Shown one piece after another: positions 53,716 through 63,760 of a stretch of 64,000 nt of DNA (its first letter is position 1; each line of letters begins with the position of its first letter). A program made the translations under genes and the position numbers. The DNA comes from Durusdinium trenchii (taxonomy: Eukaryota; Sar; Dinophyceae; Suessiales; Symbiodiniaceae). The notes beneath the pieces were generated by a model that did no database searches, was not told where the DNA came from, and worked only from the letters and a program-made list of their open reading frames with translations. The stretch lies in assembly GCA_963970005.1 (NCBI GenBank), contig CAXAMN010026473.1:261320-325319 (forward strand), read 5' to 3'.

Positions 53716-54340
53716 CTGCGCGCCGCTGGCAATGTCCCGGCGTTTGCTTTGCACCCAATGCACATTCGCAGAAAAAAGGGGCGGCGCGCACGTAATTATG
53801 TTGATTAAAATAGCGCATGTTCATGATGTTGTTCTTCCACTAACAATTACAGTCATCCCACCTGCACCATTCACTGTATCCATCAAATTTGCGTGCCATT
53901 CAACCAAAGATATGCTTTGCTAGAAGCCATTCTTACACACCCAAGTGCCAAAAAAAGTCTTACTTGCGCGCACTATTTCCTCATAGCAATACACACACCT
54001 AATACATAAAAAGAAGTTCAATGGACCCATCAAAGGTGCAAGTGTGCCACATTCCTGCGCCGGCCGGATCTTCCAACCGTCGGACGAACCCGCCCAAACC
54101 GCCTTCGGGAAGATCTCCCTTCGTCCCTTCGTCTTTCCTCGTCCCCAAAACGGAAGATCTCCCTAAGGCGATGGTGGACACGACGGAGCAAAAGCGCGAG
54201 GCATTCCAAAAGGGGCTGACCGACCATGGCACCACCAGACCGGCCCGGAAAACGAGGATACTTGCAGACTCGGAGTCTCGGATCCGGATGGATGGAAACC
54301 CAGTGAGGGCGCCTGGAATCCGATACCCTCAGCAATCCAC

Positions 54341-54422
54341 CACGGATCTTCGCTTCTTCATTCCCGGCCTTGCACTCGGTCTGCAGGAGGGTCATGGCGA
54401 TCTTCCAGGACATGTAAGCGTC
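54341..54422 (-). CDS. Candidate exon, unknown protein
   Basis: The acceptor is TTTTCCGCGCAG|GAC and the donor ATCCGTG|GTGGAT. It reads DAYMSWKIAMTLLQTECKAG then NEEAKIR, a typical helix. The plus strand also offers an acceptor and a GACAT|GTAAGC donor around the same bases, so the strand is not certain. Confidence 0.4.
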
Positions 54423-54672
54423 CTGCGCGGAAAAGCGCGTCCTGTTTTGAGACGGACCAGTGGGAGAGGGAAGTGGGAGACAAATAACTGTAGTATAGTA
54501 TAATATACAGTACACCTATAGTCTATATACTCATTGTAATTATATACTTAATAACTTCATAACAAAAAAACGCATGAACCCCAATAAAAAGAAACTCTCC
54601 TTCGCTAACAAAGACCCACAAAAAACAAAACGGCGACCCGCGCTCCGAGCGTCGGAAACCCGCTTCTACCAG

Positions 54673-54813
54673 ACTGACAAAGCTTGGGGGTCTGAAGACC
54701 TGAAGCGAGGAAACCATCCAGCCGCCCGATGGCCAGATGAGTCTGAGGTCGAATTCGAGATCCATTTCGACACGGAGAAGAGGAAGGAGAAGAAAGGAAA
54801 GAAAGGTCTAAAG
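54673..54813 (+). CDS. Plus-strand exon with tandem donors
   Basis: The acceptor is TTCTACCAG|ACT. It has 47 codons, phase 0: TDKAWGSEDLKRGNHPAARW, then PDESEVEFEIHFDTEKRKEK, ending KGLK. Acidic strand-like part followed by a lysine-rich tail. The donor CTAAAG|GTGAGT is followed 12 bp later by a second CTAAAG|GTGAGG, which would add VSLK. Product unknown. Confidence 0.6.
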
Positions 54814-54949
54814 GTGAGTCTAAAGGTGAGGGGTGATGATCACATCCTTTTAAGTCCAAAAACTTTTTTTTGATACGTCCATCGATACTGTTTGGATCAC
54901 TTCTAACATGTCTGACGGGAAGTCATTTTGGGGATTTCATCTGAATCAG

Positions 54950-55055
54950 AGTGTTTCTGATGGCTGCCATCTGCCGTCGAAACCAGAGCCAAGGAGAAAC
55001 TTGGCTTCGCCGATGCGCTACGACGGTGGAAGGAATTGCTTGGCACCAACACGGC
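54950..55055 (+). CDS. Candidate next exon of the plus-strand gene
   Basis: The acceptor is TCTGAATCAG|AGT, phase 0, matching the donor at 54813 across 136 bp. It reads SVSDGCHLPSKPEPRRNLAS and runs to an ACGGC|GTAAGC donor. A different frame, TRAKEKLGFADALRRWKELL, from an acceptor at 54987, reads at least as well, so the exact exon is open. Confidence 0.4.
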
Positions 55056-55315
55056 GTAAGCTTCGGAGCCGGGCGGTCTGTTTGGCCAGATTTCTCTCTC
55101 AGTCAACCCAGGAAAACACCCAAGATATCTCAAGATAAACAGTTGATCAGTTGATCACATTGTCGCGGCTTCTATAGGTAATTATGCTCACAAACCGGAA
55201 AAGCCCGAACCCTATAGGTGGTAGATGTGGATACACTCCGATGCAGGCAACCCAACAAGCACCTTCGGGTTCACCTTCCCTGTTTCATTCTTCTGCACAC
55301 TCAATTTTCATACAA
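55056..55315. other. Short stretch with nothing recognised
   Basis: Low coding signal, no repeat noticed before the duplication at 55316. Confidence 0.3.
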
Positions 55316-55575
55316 GTGACTTCACCGGTTCTTTCACCGAAGGCTCTTTAAACTATGTTCGCTACTAGGAGCAAAGGGCATCGCTACTAGGAGCAAGGAC
55401 GCTACTAGGGGCTCCTGGCCTTACTACTAGGAGCAAGAACGCTACTAGGAACCGATGCTGTTTCTACGTTCGCTTCTTGTTACTACTAGTAAGGCACTTG
55501 TTACTAGTAGCGATGCACTTGTTCCATACAAATATTCCATACAATGTGACTTCACCGGTTCTTTCACCCAAGGCT
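55316..55575. repeat. ACTAGT module cluster between 30-bp direct repeats
   Basis: GTGACTTCACCGGTTCTTTC then ACCGAAGGCT at 55316-55345 recurs at 55546-55575 with one change. Between them are modules GCTACTAGGAGCAAGG and CTTGTTACTAGTAGCGATGC. On the minus strand the repeated segment spans an ACCG|GTGAAG splice-donor-like site. Confidence 0.7.
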
Positions 55576-55700
55576 TCCTGTCCCGCTTTTTCCCAAACGA
55601 GCACCTCAGCAATGTACAGCATCTGAATCTCCGAGAGCGGCCGCAGGTTCCAGTTCGACCTCAGCGGTCGCGGCTTGGCTTCGGTGGTGAGGCCTCCGGT
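55556..55700 (-). CDS. Candidate exon, unknown protein
   Basis: Reads RSNWNLRPLSEIQMLYIAEV then LVWEKAGQEALGERTG to a GAACCG|GTGAAG donor. The helical composition is good. A plus-strand frame across the same region is also open (55455-56105), which lowers confidence. Confidence 0.4.
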
Positions 55701-56119
55701 TCGGCGTCGGGAAAGGCGAGGGCCAATGCTGGGCGGCTGATGCAGATTTACTGGAATCAAAGCCAACAACTTGATTCAGATTATGCAGGCTTACTGAATA
55801 TGAATATGCGGGCAGGGCAGAACCGTGAAAAAGAAGGAGTTTCAATCTTCTGCTTTGATCCCGGCCACCTCCCTGTCTGCGATCCACAAGTCCCCACCGC
55901 CCGGCTCCCCACCTGGTCACCGCTTTGCTCTGTTCCACGGAGGTTCCCAGCACACGATTGGCCAAGCCTCGCCGTGGCTACACCGAACGCCGAAAGCACG
56001 GACGAACGACGCACCTGCCGGCGACGGTGCTTTCCCGGCCCAACACGGACGAAAACGGTGACCGCGGTGTGGCACGACGAAGGGGAAAAGAACGGGGCCT
56101 GTTAGACCGCCGCTGAGGG

Positions 56120-56225
56120 GTTGCAGGCTGCTCCAGCCCCTCAGGTTGAAGTCCACCTGGAGCGAGGCAGCCGAGACTTCCGGCACAAGAAGAGCTGAGA
56201 CCACGAAGCAAAGGCGGAGGACCAC
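56120..56225 (-). CDS. Weak candidate exon with hydrophobic segment
   Basis: Reads VVLRLCFVVSALLVPEVSAA followed by SLQ and a possible CTCCAG|GTGGAC donor. It resembles a signal peptide or membrane helix, but no in-frame ATG is seen just upstream. Confidence 0.25.
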
Positions 56226-56283
56226 GGGAAACTCGAATGGCGACGTGCTTGGACCCTATCATATCGGACGTACTATATGTATA

Positions 56284-56360
56284 CCAGGATCTTCCAACTA
56301 TGCAAAAGTTCTGCCTGTATCTAAAAGGCACAAACTCTACAATAGTTGGAAAGATCCTGG
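56284..56360 (+). mobile_element. Hairpin element, family T2, copy e, arms changed together
   Basis: CCAGGATCTTCCAAC at the left and GTTGGAAAGATCCTGG at the right, TA on both sides. Other copies have CCTGGATC/GATCCAGG; here both arms carry the complementary change. Confidence 0.7.
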
Positions 56361-57220
56361 TACCTATAGAACCATATTGTAATGATGTGACAGGAAAAGC
56401 ATGGAAAAAAAAGCATGAAAAGGCCATATGTTGGGTGGTTGATCGTCCAAAAATCGGGCGCATGTTCCAAGTATGGGTCGGTTTTCCGGGTTCGTCGACA
56501 TGGCTGACCGCTCAGTTGGCCAATCTGTTCATCTTCGGTGGTCAACAGTAGAGCTACACACCCACATCACTTTGACGTGGTGCCACGACCCCGCGACCCA
56601 CCGTAGTGCCCCCCTCAACACCGCCCGCGTGTGGCACGTCGTTGCTTCGCGGCTGCGAGCGACACGCTTCGAGGCACTCCGTCGCAAACGCAGTCGAACT
56701 CAAAGGCCAAGCCTCAGCCACCAATTCTTATGCAATTAAATCGGTTTGCCTTCCAACATCTACATATGGAAGTGCATTCAAGGGACTTGCAGGTCAACTC
56801 CCTGGAAGAAGGAGAATAGACCAACACCATCACAAACACCAAGTGGCCAGGGGGTCTCTGCAGTCTCCCTATTGTACTACACCCCCACCATGGCAGCGTT
56901 TCAGGCGCCTCTCTGCCAGTGTGGGTGCCGCGGAGTGGGGGGGCGCGTTGTGAAAAACCGGCAGGTGGTGTTCTGCCCTTGACAAAGAGATATCTAAATA
57001 GCAATGGCCTCCAACCTAGAAGCAATGGCAGCCAACCAAGATGTGAATTCTTGTGGGCCCCTCTATATCATCTTTGTTGTGGGCCTCTAAGCAAGATGTG
57101 AGCCAATTCGAAGGATTTGGGGCATCGTGAAGACGACGTGCTCGCTAGACAACTGCCAATGCACCAAGCAAGCAAGTCACCAAGACATACCAAGACCAGC
57201 AAGACCCACATCTTCTTGCT
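56361..57220. other. No firm gene
   Basis: 56795-56823 matches 45149-45179 in reverse. AATGGCCTCCAACC at 57003 is also near 41215 and 62871. Confidence 0.3.
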
Positions 57221-57312
57221 CTAGGCCTGGCCCACATCCCCAGGTAAGGTGGTTGAGGTGGGTGCCAGGGGGGTCTGTTCCCACCGAACCTGAGGAGATG
57301 GGGGAGCCCTAG
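57221..57312 (+). mobile_element. Core-bearing hairpin, arm type CTAGG
   Basis: CTAGG (57221-57225) with CCTAG (57308-57312). Inner CATCCCCAGGT..GGTGG pairs with CCACCGAACCTGAGGAGATG. The loop is GGTGGGTGCCAGGGGGGTCT. Closest relative: 17592-17680. Confidence 0.65.
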
Positions 57313-57637
57313 GGTTGAATCGAGAAACCAAGACAAGGGCGCCACCGAAGACGTCCCCCTCCCCTGCCAAGCTGCGAGCCAGATCCCCCACCAAGCCCAT
57401 ACCGTAGAAGGTATTCTGCTCGTTCCTCAGGCAGGTCGGCAACCTGACCAATCACCGGACCATGTGTCCGAAGACATGGGGAGTAACTGTCTCCAGATCC
57501 TGGACAGGCGACCCGAATAGCCAAACCGGCCAAATCTTCCAGTTCAAGTGGTTTCACAGTGCCGACTTACAGTGCTTTCACAGTGGCTTGCCACAAAACC
57601 CTAAAGATGCATTTTAAAATACTGTAATGGCTGTGGG

Positions 57638-57843
57638 TCAAAACCTGGAGCCCCAAAAAAATCCTGGTGAGAGGAATTCGGACTTGGTTGTTCCTTTTTG
57701 GTGGTCAATCAGAGTTACAGGGTTAGGGGGGTCCATAGGGTCCATGCAAACCACTGTGCCATATCGACTCTGAAGCCACCTGTAGATCGGTCTCACAAGC
57801 CAAGCATCTCCAAGAAGCTCCACAGTCCCTCGCACAAGGGCTC
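57638..57843 (-). CDS. Candidate terminal exon of a spliced gene
   Basis: Reads ALVRGTVELLGDAWLVRPIY, RWLQSRYGTVVCMDPMDPPN, then VTLIDHQKG and a stop at 57638. The acceptor GGCTGAG|GA gives phase agreement with a donor GGAA|GTGCCT at 57901. Good globular composition. Unknown family. Confidence 0.5.
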
Positions 57844-57900
57844 CTCAGCCGGCCGGGCGACTCAGATGCCCCTCAAAATCCCGATTTCACCCCCAGGCAC

Positions 57901-58081
57901 TTCCCACAAATCCACCTTGCTTTTCGGCTTGGTTGCGGTCGCCCCCCTCTGTTTGCGATCGTCTCTGTAGACTCTGTTTAGTGTCGCCAGCTAAAGCCAA
58001 AGCGCACAGGTCTGTTTCCTCCAGGGGAGCAAGTCCACAGCCAAGATCCAGGGCCCTGCACAGATGCCTCGCCAACAAACT
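57901..58081 (-). CDS. Candidate middle exon of the same gene
   Basis: Reads SLLARHLCRALDLGCGLAPL, EETDLCALALAGDTKQSLQR, then a hydrophilic tail. The upstream acceptor CATGAAG|AGT is weak, but it restores the frame after a strong TTTGAA|GTGAGT donor at 58193. Confidence 0.5.
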
Positions 58082-58192
58082 CTTCATGTCGAGCGTCGCG
58101 CGAGCCGCATTTCTGCACGGTCGTGCGGTTTGGGGTAGAAAATGGGTTTTCACAACCAAAAAATACAAAAAGCTGAGAAACGGTCGACTCAC

Positions 58193-58339
58193 TTCAAATG
58201 ATTTGTCCAAGAAGATTGTATCCAACCGGTATCCAAGTGTTGCAAGAAAAGAAGGATTTTCATCTTGCAAAGCCGGCAACGTTGCCTTGCTGTGTTTTTG
58301 AGGCGTGGCGGGTCTTGTGGCGTTCAAGCTGAAACTCAC
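58193..58339 (-). CDS. Candidate upstream exon of the same gene
   Basis: Reads PALQDENPSFLATLGYRLDT then IFLDKSFE and ends at GTGAGT. The 5' end is not determined; the frame is open further upstream with weaker composition. Confidence 0.45.
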
Positions 58340-59006
58340 TAACTAGTGACGCCATCACAGGAATGATCTCAAAAACCATCATGAACGTCCACCGAACCGA
58401 ACCTTGCAGAATCGTATGCCAGCAGCGTGTCTTGTTCTTTTTCGGGAACACATATCCGCCAAAAGAAAAAAGAAAAAACGAACCTCGCAAAAAGAATCCG
58501 GGAACGAAAAGAACCACCCACCAGCCGTTCACCACCTCGTCCCTGCTCGGAATCCCCTGCTCGTCGTCCCCTCACCGGACCTGACTCACTCCGCCGGACT
58601 CAGCTGCGGTCCGAGGGGCTGAGCACCGCAGAACGGCTGGGTGGCTGACCCTTTTGGAAGCTGGGTTTCCACTCCTGGGGCGTCCGAACTGGCCGGGGAG
58701 GGCAAAGGAATGGAGGAGGGTTTGGGTGTTCGAACAGGAGGGACACGACTGGCGTGGCGCCTGGGAGATCCGGTAGAAACCGGGTGGGAGATGAGTTTCA
58801 GGGTACTTCAAGATTGAAGTTGCTTCTTCTTTTTTCAGCCAAAGAGAGACCAAGAGAGAGACACCAGAGCTGCAGCGAGACACCGCCCTCCGACCTCCGG
58901 ACCGAGGCGATTCTGTGACGTTCATACCGTGACTTGAGTCACAGGATCTCCTCAGGTCTCAGAAGAAACCAATGGTGACTGGTGACGTTGGGATTGCCCT
59001 TCCCTG
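58340..59006. other. No firm gene
   Basis: Open frames on both strands; nothing supported. Confidence 0.3.
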
Positions 59007-59297
59007 CTATAAAGCAATGGGATGTTGATTGATGGATGGATAGACCTCTGGCACCTGGGCTACATGGGATTGCCCTTCCCTTGACGGGTGATGTTGAATT
59101 CTTGAGGGGTCTTCCAGGGCGTCCAAGGCTGGACTCTCTGGAAACTCCAGGTATGGCCAGGGCCGATAGAGGTAACCTCCTGGAGGAATGGTGCCCTCCG
59201 GCACGGCAACAAGCACTGAAACTCTTCGTCTTCCAGGACAAGGGTGTTCCAACTCTGCAAGACGAATCTCTTCGAGGGATGGTCTTTCTACAGACAC
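59007..59297 (-). CDS. Candidate exon, unknown protein
   Basis: Reads PSLEEIRLAELEHPCPGRRR, VSVLVAVPEGTIPPGGYLYR, PWPYLEFPESPALDALEDPS, then to a stop. Well-balanced at its N-terminal two thirds. Splice limits were not fixed. Confidence 0.4.
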   Translation of the reverse strand: MSVERPSLEEIRLAELEHPCPGRRRVSVLVAVPEGTIPPGGYLYRPWPYLEFPESPALDALEDPSRIQHHPSREGQSHVAQVPEVYPSINQHPIAL

Positions 59298-59751
59298 TCA
59301 GAACGCGTCCGGAGTAGTTGCCCCAAAAGCATGATGCAGCCAATGATGAAAAGATACAAAAAGAGATGTCATTCAACTTGGGCTGTAGCCAAATGCTCGG
59401 AACACGGTCCTCCCCTTATCCAATGGGTCTCTATATTTGGCATACAGCCACATGCACGCAGGGGGTCCCTCTTGTGAGCACACCCTTCTTCCCCCACACC
59501 CTCCTACCGAAGAAACAATTCACTCAGCCAACAGCCACGGAGCCAAATCCAGACCAAAGTGATATTTCGATTTCCAAGAATACAAGAAATCCTCGATTTC
59601 TCCTGTCCAGCTTGCGGAGAAGGAGAGTTTCATCGCCGTCGCCGATTTTCACGTTTCTCGATCACGTCCTTGAAAAAGACACAAGAAAAGGGGGTCAGCT
59701 CGTTCTTGTAGATCCATTGAAAGCACTCATGCATCGTTGTCGATGCCTAAT

Positions 59752-59860
59752 TCATTCCATGTCTTTTGGCGATGCCAGCATGAGCAAGTTCATTCTCCGA
59801 AGCAACTGCTGGACATCTCGATCGTCAACCCGAGCAGTTTGTGGGGTCAAAACCTGAGCC
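59752..59860 (-). CDS. Candidate exon, helical
   Basis: Reads RVDDRDVQQLLRRMNLLMLA then SPKDME and a stop. Just downstream in another frame is HECFQWIYKNELTPFSCVFF, then KDVIEKRENRRRR, so a short intron or frame change near 59745 is likely. Upstream lies the 24-bp tandem repeat. Confidence 0.4.
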
Positions 59861-59884
59861 GTTTGTGGGGTCAAAACCTGAGCC
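59837..59884. repeat. 24-bp tandem duplication
   Basis: GTTTGTGGGGTCAAAACCTG plus AGC occurs twice in a row. On the minus strand each copy ends GCTCAG|G, an acceptor-like end. Confidence 0.75.
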
Positions 59885-60099
59885 TTAGGGAAAGTGGATT
59901 TGGCCACTGAGACATGACTGCGCGTGACGAAACAGAACACCTGCTGGAAGCCCGTCACCCCCCACATCGTTCCAGAAACGCCACATCAACAGAAGTCCGG
60001 TCTGTACTTGTACCCTGAAAACCGCTAGTCTTTGAGGGCCCAAGGAAACGCATGCATAGGGCCGCCCTGGGAATTGAACGCCCAGAAAGACTATTGTGA

Positions 60100-60345
60100 C
60101 TATTCCCGAGAAAGATTCTTGGGGTTGTTCAGGGCCTTGAATTCGAAGTATTTGGAAGTGGTGCAGGTACTGCGAGTACAACCAGGCCTTCCCAAACACC
60201 CTTGGATGACTACGAACTTCTCTGCGAAAACAGGGGTGTTTCTTCCCAGTGTCTTCAAGTGACGGCTAGGTCCAACATCTGAAGGTGCATGTGCATGAAT
60301 GTGCATCACCGCGTTCCCTGGTTGGATTCGTAAGGTCTCATCCAT
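60100..60345 (-). CDS. Weak candidate coding stretch
   Basis: Reads HLKTLGRNTPVFAEKFVVIQ and on to TSKYFEFKALNNPKNLSRE before a stop. Plausible, not bounded by clear splice sites. Confidence 0.3.
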   Translation of the reverse strand: MDETLRIQPGNAVMHIHAHAPSDVGPSRHLKTLGRNTPVFAEKFVVIQGCLGRPGCTRSTCTTSKYFEFKALNNPKNLSRE

Positions 60346-60738
60346 TCACATCCATTCCATCAGCTGAACATCTCCCATGTTCCAAACATCTTCTCGATCC
60401 CCAGCTGCACAGCTACAACCGACATGGGTCGCTCGGCCAGGCCTGGGTCGCTAGTCAGCAAGAGATGAAGCTCTGGCAGCCCACTATGCGCTTCGAAGCT
60501 TCGCCAAATGCCCATGGCTTTGGGGCAGCGTCAAAACGACGCAGTGAAACCGGCTTCGATTCGTTTGTCTTCTCAGGGGCTTCGCCATGATCTGTCGCTG
60601 CATGTCTAAAGGGGATCTTCTTTCCTATCTGGCGGGCACTATAGTGCACTTGCCAGTCACTGTCATTTGTCGGAAAGGAAACGCGTTCCAAACTGTTGCA
60701 TGTAGAGGAGAGTGTAGACTTGGTGGACACAGCTCTAC

Positions 60739-60858
60739 CGCATTTGCAGCTGGGCAAACGCGTTTGCCTCGGCTTCCCAAGCTGAAGGAAAATGGATACT
60801 CGCATCTGCGTCCCGAAAGCCGGCCTTGCAATGAATGATCTCTTCATCTCTTCTTCGA
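60739..60858 (-). CDS. Exon, unknown protein
   Basis: Reads RDEEIIHCKAGFRDADASIH, FPSAWEAEANAFAQLQM to an AAATGCG|GTAGAG donor. Acidic and well-balanced. The acceptor is probably near CTTCGAAG|A. Other frames are open here too but less protein-like. Confidence 0.45.
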
Positions 60859-60869
60859 AGCCCACAACA

Positions 60870-61431
60870 ACCCGTCCGAACTGGTTGGTTGGAGCCCAGC
60901 TGCGGAAGAAAGAACGTCCACTCTTTCGATATCTTCACCACTTTCCCCACCTGTCAGGTGTTTCTTTCCTCCCAACCACTCCCACCCACAGATCCTGTCT
61001 TCTCCCCCCCAAAAAATGGGGTGCTACAACTGGTGTGTAGCTCGGCCTCCCAGTTCACCACATCGACCCGTCTACCTCTCGCCTCGGAACCCGGGTTAGC
61101 CTGGGCTTCGAGGAGTGTCGGGTGCTTGGTTTTTCCGAGAGATCAAGCACATGATCGCACGTCTGATATAGGCAAGGTTACCTGGGCCAGCCCCTGGATC
61201 AAATGAACAGATTCTGTCAGGAAGGTCAACCCGAAACCATGGTTTGATGGGGAAGGTGGGGAGAGGTGTCATGACTGCAGATCCATTTCATGCAGCCCAA
61301 CACCTCGCGCCACCCCGAACGGCTTCATCCCGGCCTGGGACGCCAGAACTTCCGTCTGCGACTCCAACCAACGGCTGGTCTGCATCACCTGCCGTGGTCG
61401 GTTCCTGGTTGAAATCACGCCAGGTGGTCCA
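60870..61431. other. No firm gene
   Basis: Nothing supported. Confidence 0.3.
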
Positions 61432-61562
61432 TACCCTGGGAGTCAAAGACTATCAACATTTGAAGGGTCTTTAGCTGTCTTTAGGTGACCCGAGTTCAAG
61501 AATATCCTTTACTTCAGTCAGTCAAAATATCGTCTTTGGATGTCTTTGGACCTCTAGGGCAT
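61432..61562 (+). mobile_element. Palindromic element, family T1, diverged copy 4
   Basis: Left end TACCCTGGGAGTCAAAGAC is intact; the right end TTTGGACCTCTAGGGCATA is altered. The internal sequence is longer than in the other copies. Confidence 0.65.
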
Positions 61563-61899
61563 ACGGTTTAATGATCCAATTGTCCTTATAGGTTCCAGCT
61601 ATTTTCAAATCTCTTCTGGTGCGATCTATCACTTCCGCGACGACTTCGCGACGCCCATCATCGATGCGACGACTTCGTCGGGCGCGATGAAAGCGAGGGC
61701 GATGGTCGAAAGAGATCGATGGTGAGCACGTTGGCGAGATCCAGTTTTAGCAGGTCCTGACTGTTTTAATGCGCAAGACACAAGCAAACTGGGCACCAAG
61801 CACTCCCTTCAGCAAACAGGGCACTCCCTTCGTTGGTGGCTTTGGATGGAGTTATACTCTGCGACTCGTGTTCACTTCGCAGTTCGCCTCCACTCGCCG
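61563..61899. other. No gene; GCGACGACTTCG repeats
   Basis: CGACGACTTCG occurs twice at about 61637-61680. Otherwise nothing. Confidence 0.35.
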
Positions 61900-62076
61900 C
61901 TCACCCCCTTTTGCCGCTTCTCGGGTCCGCCTGGGGCGGACCGGGGCGGACCGGGCTCGCCGCGTGCGCGACACGGAACGCACGAAACGGGCGAATCGCC
62001 GACCTCGAGTTGCTCCAGGTTTTCGCTCGACTGCTTCTCCACCTCGACTCGACTCGACTCCCAACCACCCGCATCG
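61900..62076 (-). CDS. Candidate exon, unknown protein
   Basis: The acceptor is GCCGTTTCACGCAG|CG. It reads DAGGWESSRVEVEKQSSENL then EQLEVGDSPVSCVPCRARGE and continues Pro/Gly-rich. It may end early at CTCGAG|GTCGGC. GC-rich, so other frames are open. Confidence 0.4.
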
Positions 62077-62359
62077 CTGCGTGAAACGGCAGGAGTCGAC
62101 GACGGACGGGCAGCGATCGGGCGGGGAAGACCCGGTCCCGGCACGTTTTTTCGGTCGGTGCTCGATCTTCCGAATGGACGAACCATTCCGTCGATTCTGC
62201 GGACAAGAAAAAACCGGAATCTGTGCGGTCTTTTAGGGTACTTGCTTGGCTTCTTTGTGGGGTTATATTCCATTGAAGGACTTGAAAGCTCTGAAGCTTC
62301 GACCAGCAATTTGTGCTGGTGCAAGTGTTTCCATTTTAATCCTTCCAACCACCACAATT

Positions 62360-62836
62360 GATGTTATATGATGTTATAGTCGACTTTACCGAACCACCAT
62401 TGCTGTACTAAGGATTTTACACTACACAACCAGGTCTTTCCCGCGTAGGAAGGTTTGTTCTCCCTCCATGTTGGCAGGTGTTGTTCCTTGAGAGGCATGG
62501 ACGCACACACTTCAATCTTCGAGAGCGCCATCCGCTTCAGCCCAAAGGGGTGCCCATTGGCAGCCAGTGAAAACCCAAACAGGGAGATCGCCCCGACAAA
62601 AACTCCTATTGCAGTCCACCAAAAATGGGCAGGCCCCTTTTAACAGCCCCTAATCATAACGGAATCCTAACTGGCCCCTCACGAGCGGGGAGGTGACGTT
62701 GGGCCTCTATTCAGGTCGTTCCACACTTTCTTGGGATGGCCATTTCTTTCAGGGCTCTGTGGAGGCTGGAGGCCATCTTTCAACGGAATCCAACAAAAAG
62801 TTCCCCCCCCACCGGTGTTGGACCTCCCCTCTCCGT
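62360..62836. other. No gene recognised
   Basis: Nothing supported. Confidence 0.35.
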
Positions 62837-62928
62837 TACTACTAGTAGCTTCTTGTTCCTATAGTATAGTAATGGCCTCCCTACTAGCGGCCTCCAACCA
62901 GCTTCTATAGCTACTAGTAGCTTCTTGT
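62837..62928. repeat. TACTAGTAGC module cluster
   Basis: TTACTACTAGTAGCTTCTTG and GCTACTAGTAGCTTCTTG flank GGCCTCC phrases. Same module family as 39964, 52388 and 55316. Confidence 0.65.
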
Positions 62929-63639
62929 CGAATGCTTTTCGCCTTTGGGATGGGCCATCGACAGAGATGGCCACGCCTCGGCCTTGAGCCGCTGATGCAA
63001 CTCCTCGGCCCTCAGGTGCAGCTCAGCCTTCGTTGGCTCCTGCGTCGAAACAAAACGAACCGCGCGGCGGTGAAAAGCGGAAAGGCCGAACAAAGAGCGA
63101 AAAGGCCGACACGACGTGTGAACCAAGACTTGGATTAATTAGCTTAATTAAGGAACCTGGAAAATAGCGAAAGATATTCTCCATGCCATCGGGGAAGAAA
63201 GACCATGAAAGTCAAAGAAGCAAAACCAGCAAAACCAGGAGTAGATGGCCGGACGTGTGATGGGTGCGTCTTGGTGATGGGCAGATTTCGGGGACGTGTG
63301 TACCGGCCGCAGTGTTCGGTCGCTGCACCGTTGACGGTGCAGCGGAACGTGCTCCGCTGGGACACTCGAGCGATTGGGAGACTCGGCGTGATTCATAAGC
63401 CAAAGGACGGGGGTTGAGTCATTCATCCGAGGATTGTGGATGAAACCTCGGATTTTACAACAATCCCAGGTTTCATCAACCTCAGCCCACATGAAGATCC
63501 GAGGTTTTACAACATCCAAACGAGGGGTTGAGTCATTGAGGATCAACACGTGCCGGGTATTTTGAAAAGGGGTGTGTCAACAGAGATCCACCAATTCCTG
63601 TAGGATGGTATTGGAGACCCCAGATTCACAAGGTGCTGC

Positions 63640-63760
63640 TTCATCCAGGTTTGCGTTGGCGCACTCTCTACTGCCCTAAGAGTCCGCACCCTCAAACACA
63701 TCGGGTTTTCGATGGTCCGCACCCCTGCCATGGAGGGGCCCCCAAACATCCCATCGAACC
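63640..63760 (-). CDS. Weak candidate exon
   Basis: Reads IENPMCLRVRTLRAVESAPT then QTWMKQHLVNLGSP. Downstream it runs into a repeat-like phrase (GGGGTGTGTCAACAGAGATC) related to the hairpin near 26290. Confidence 0.3.
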
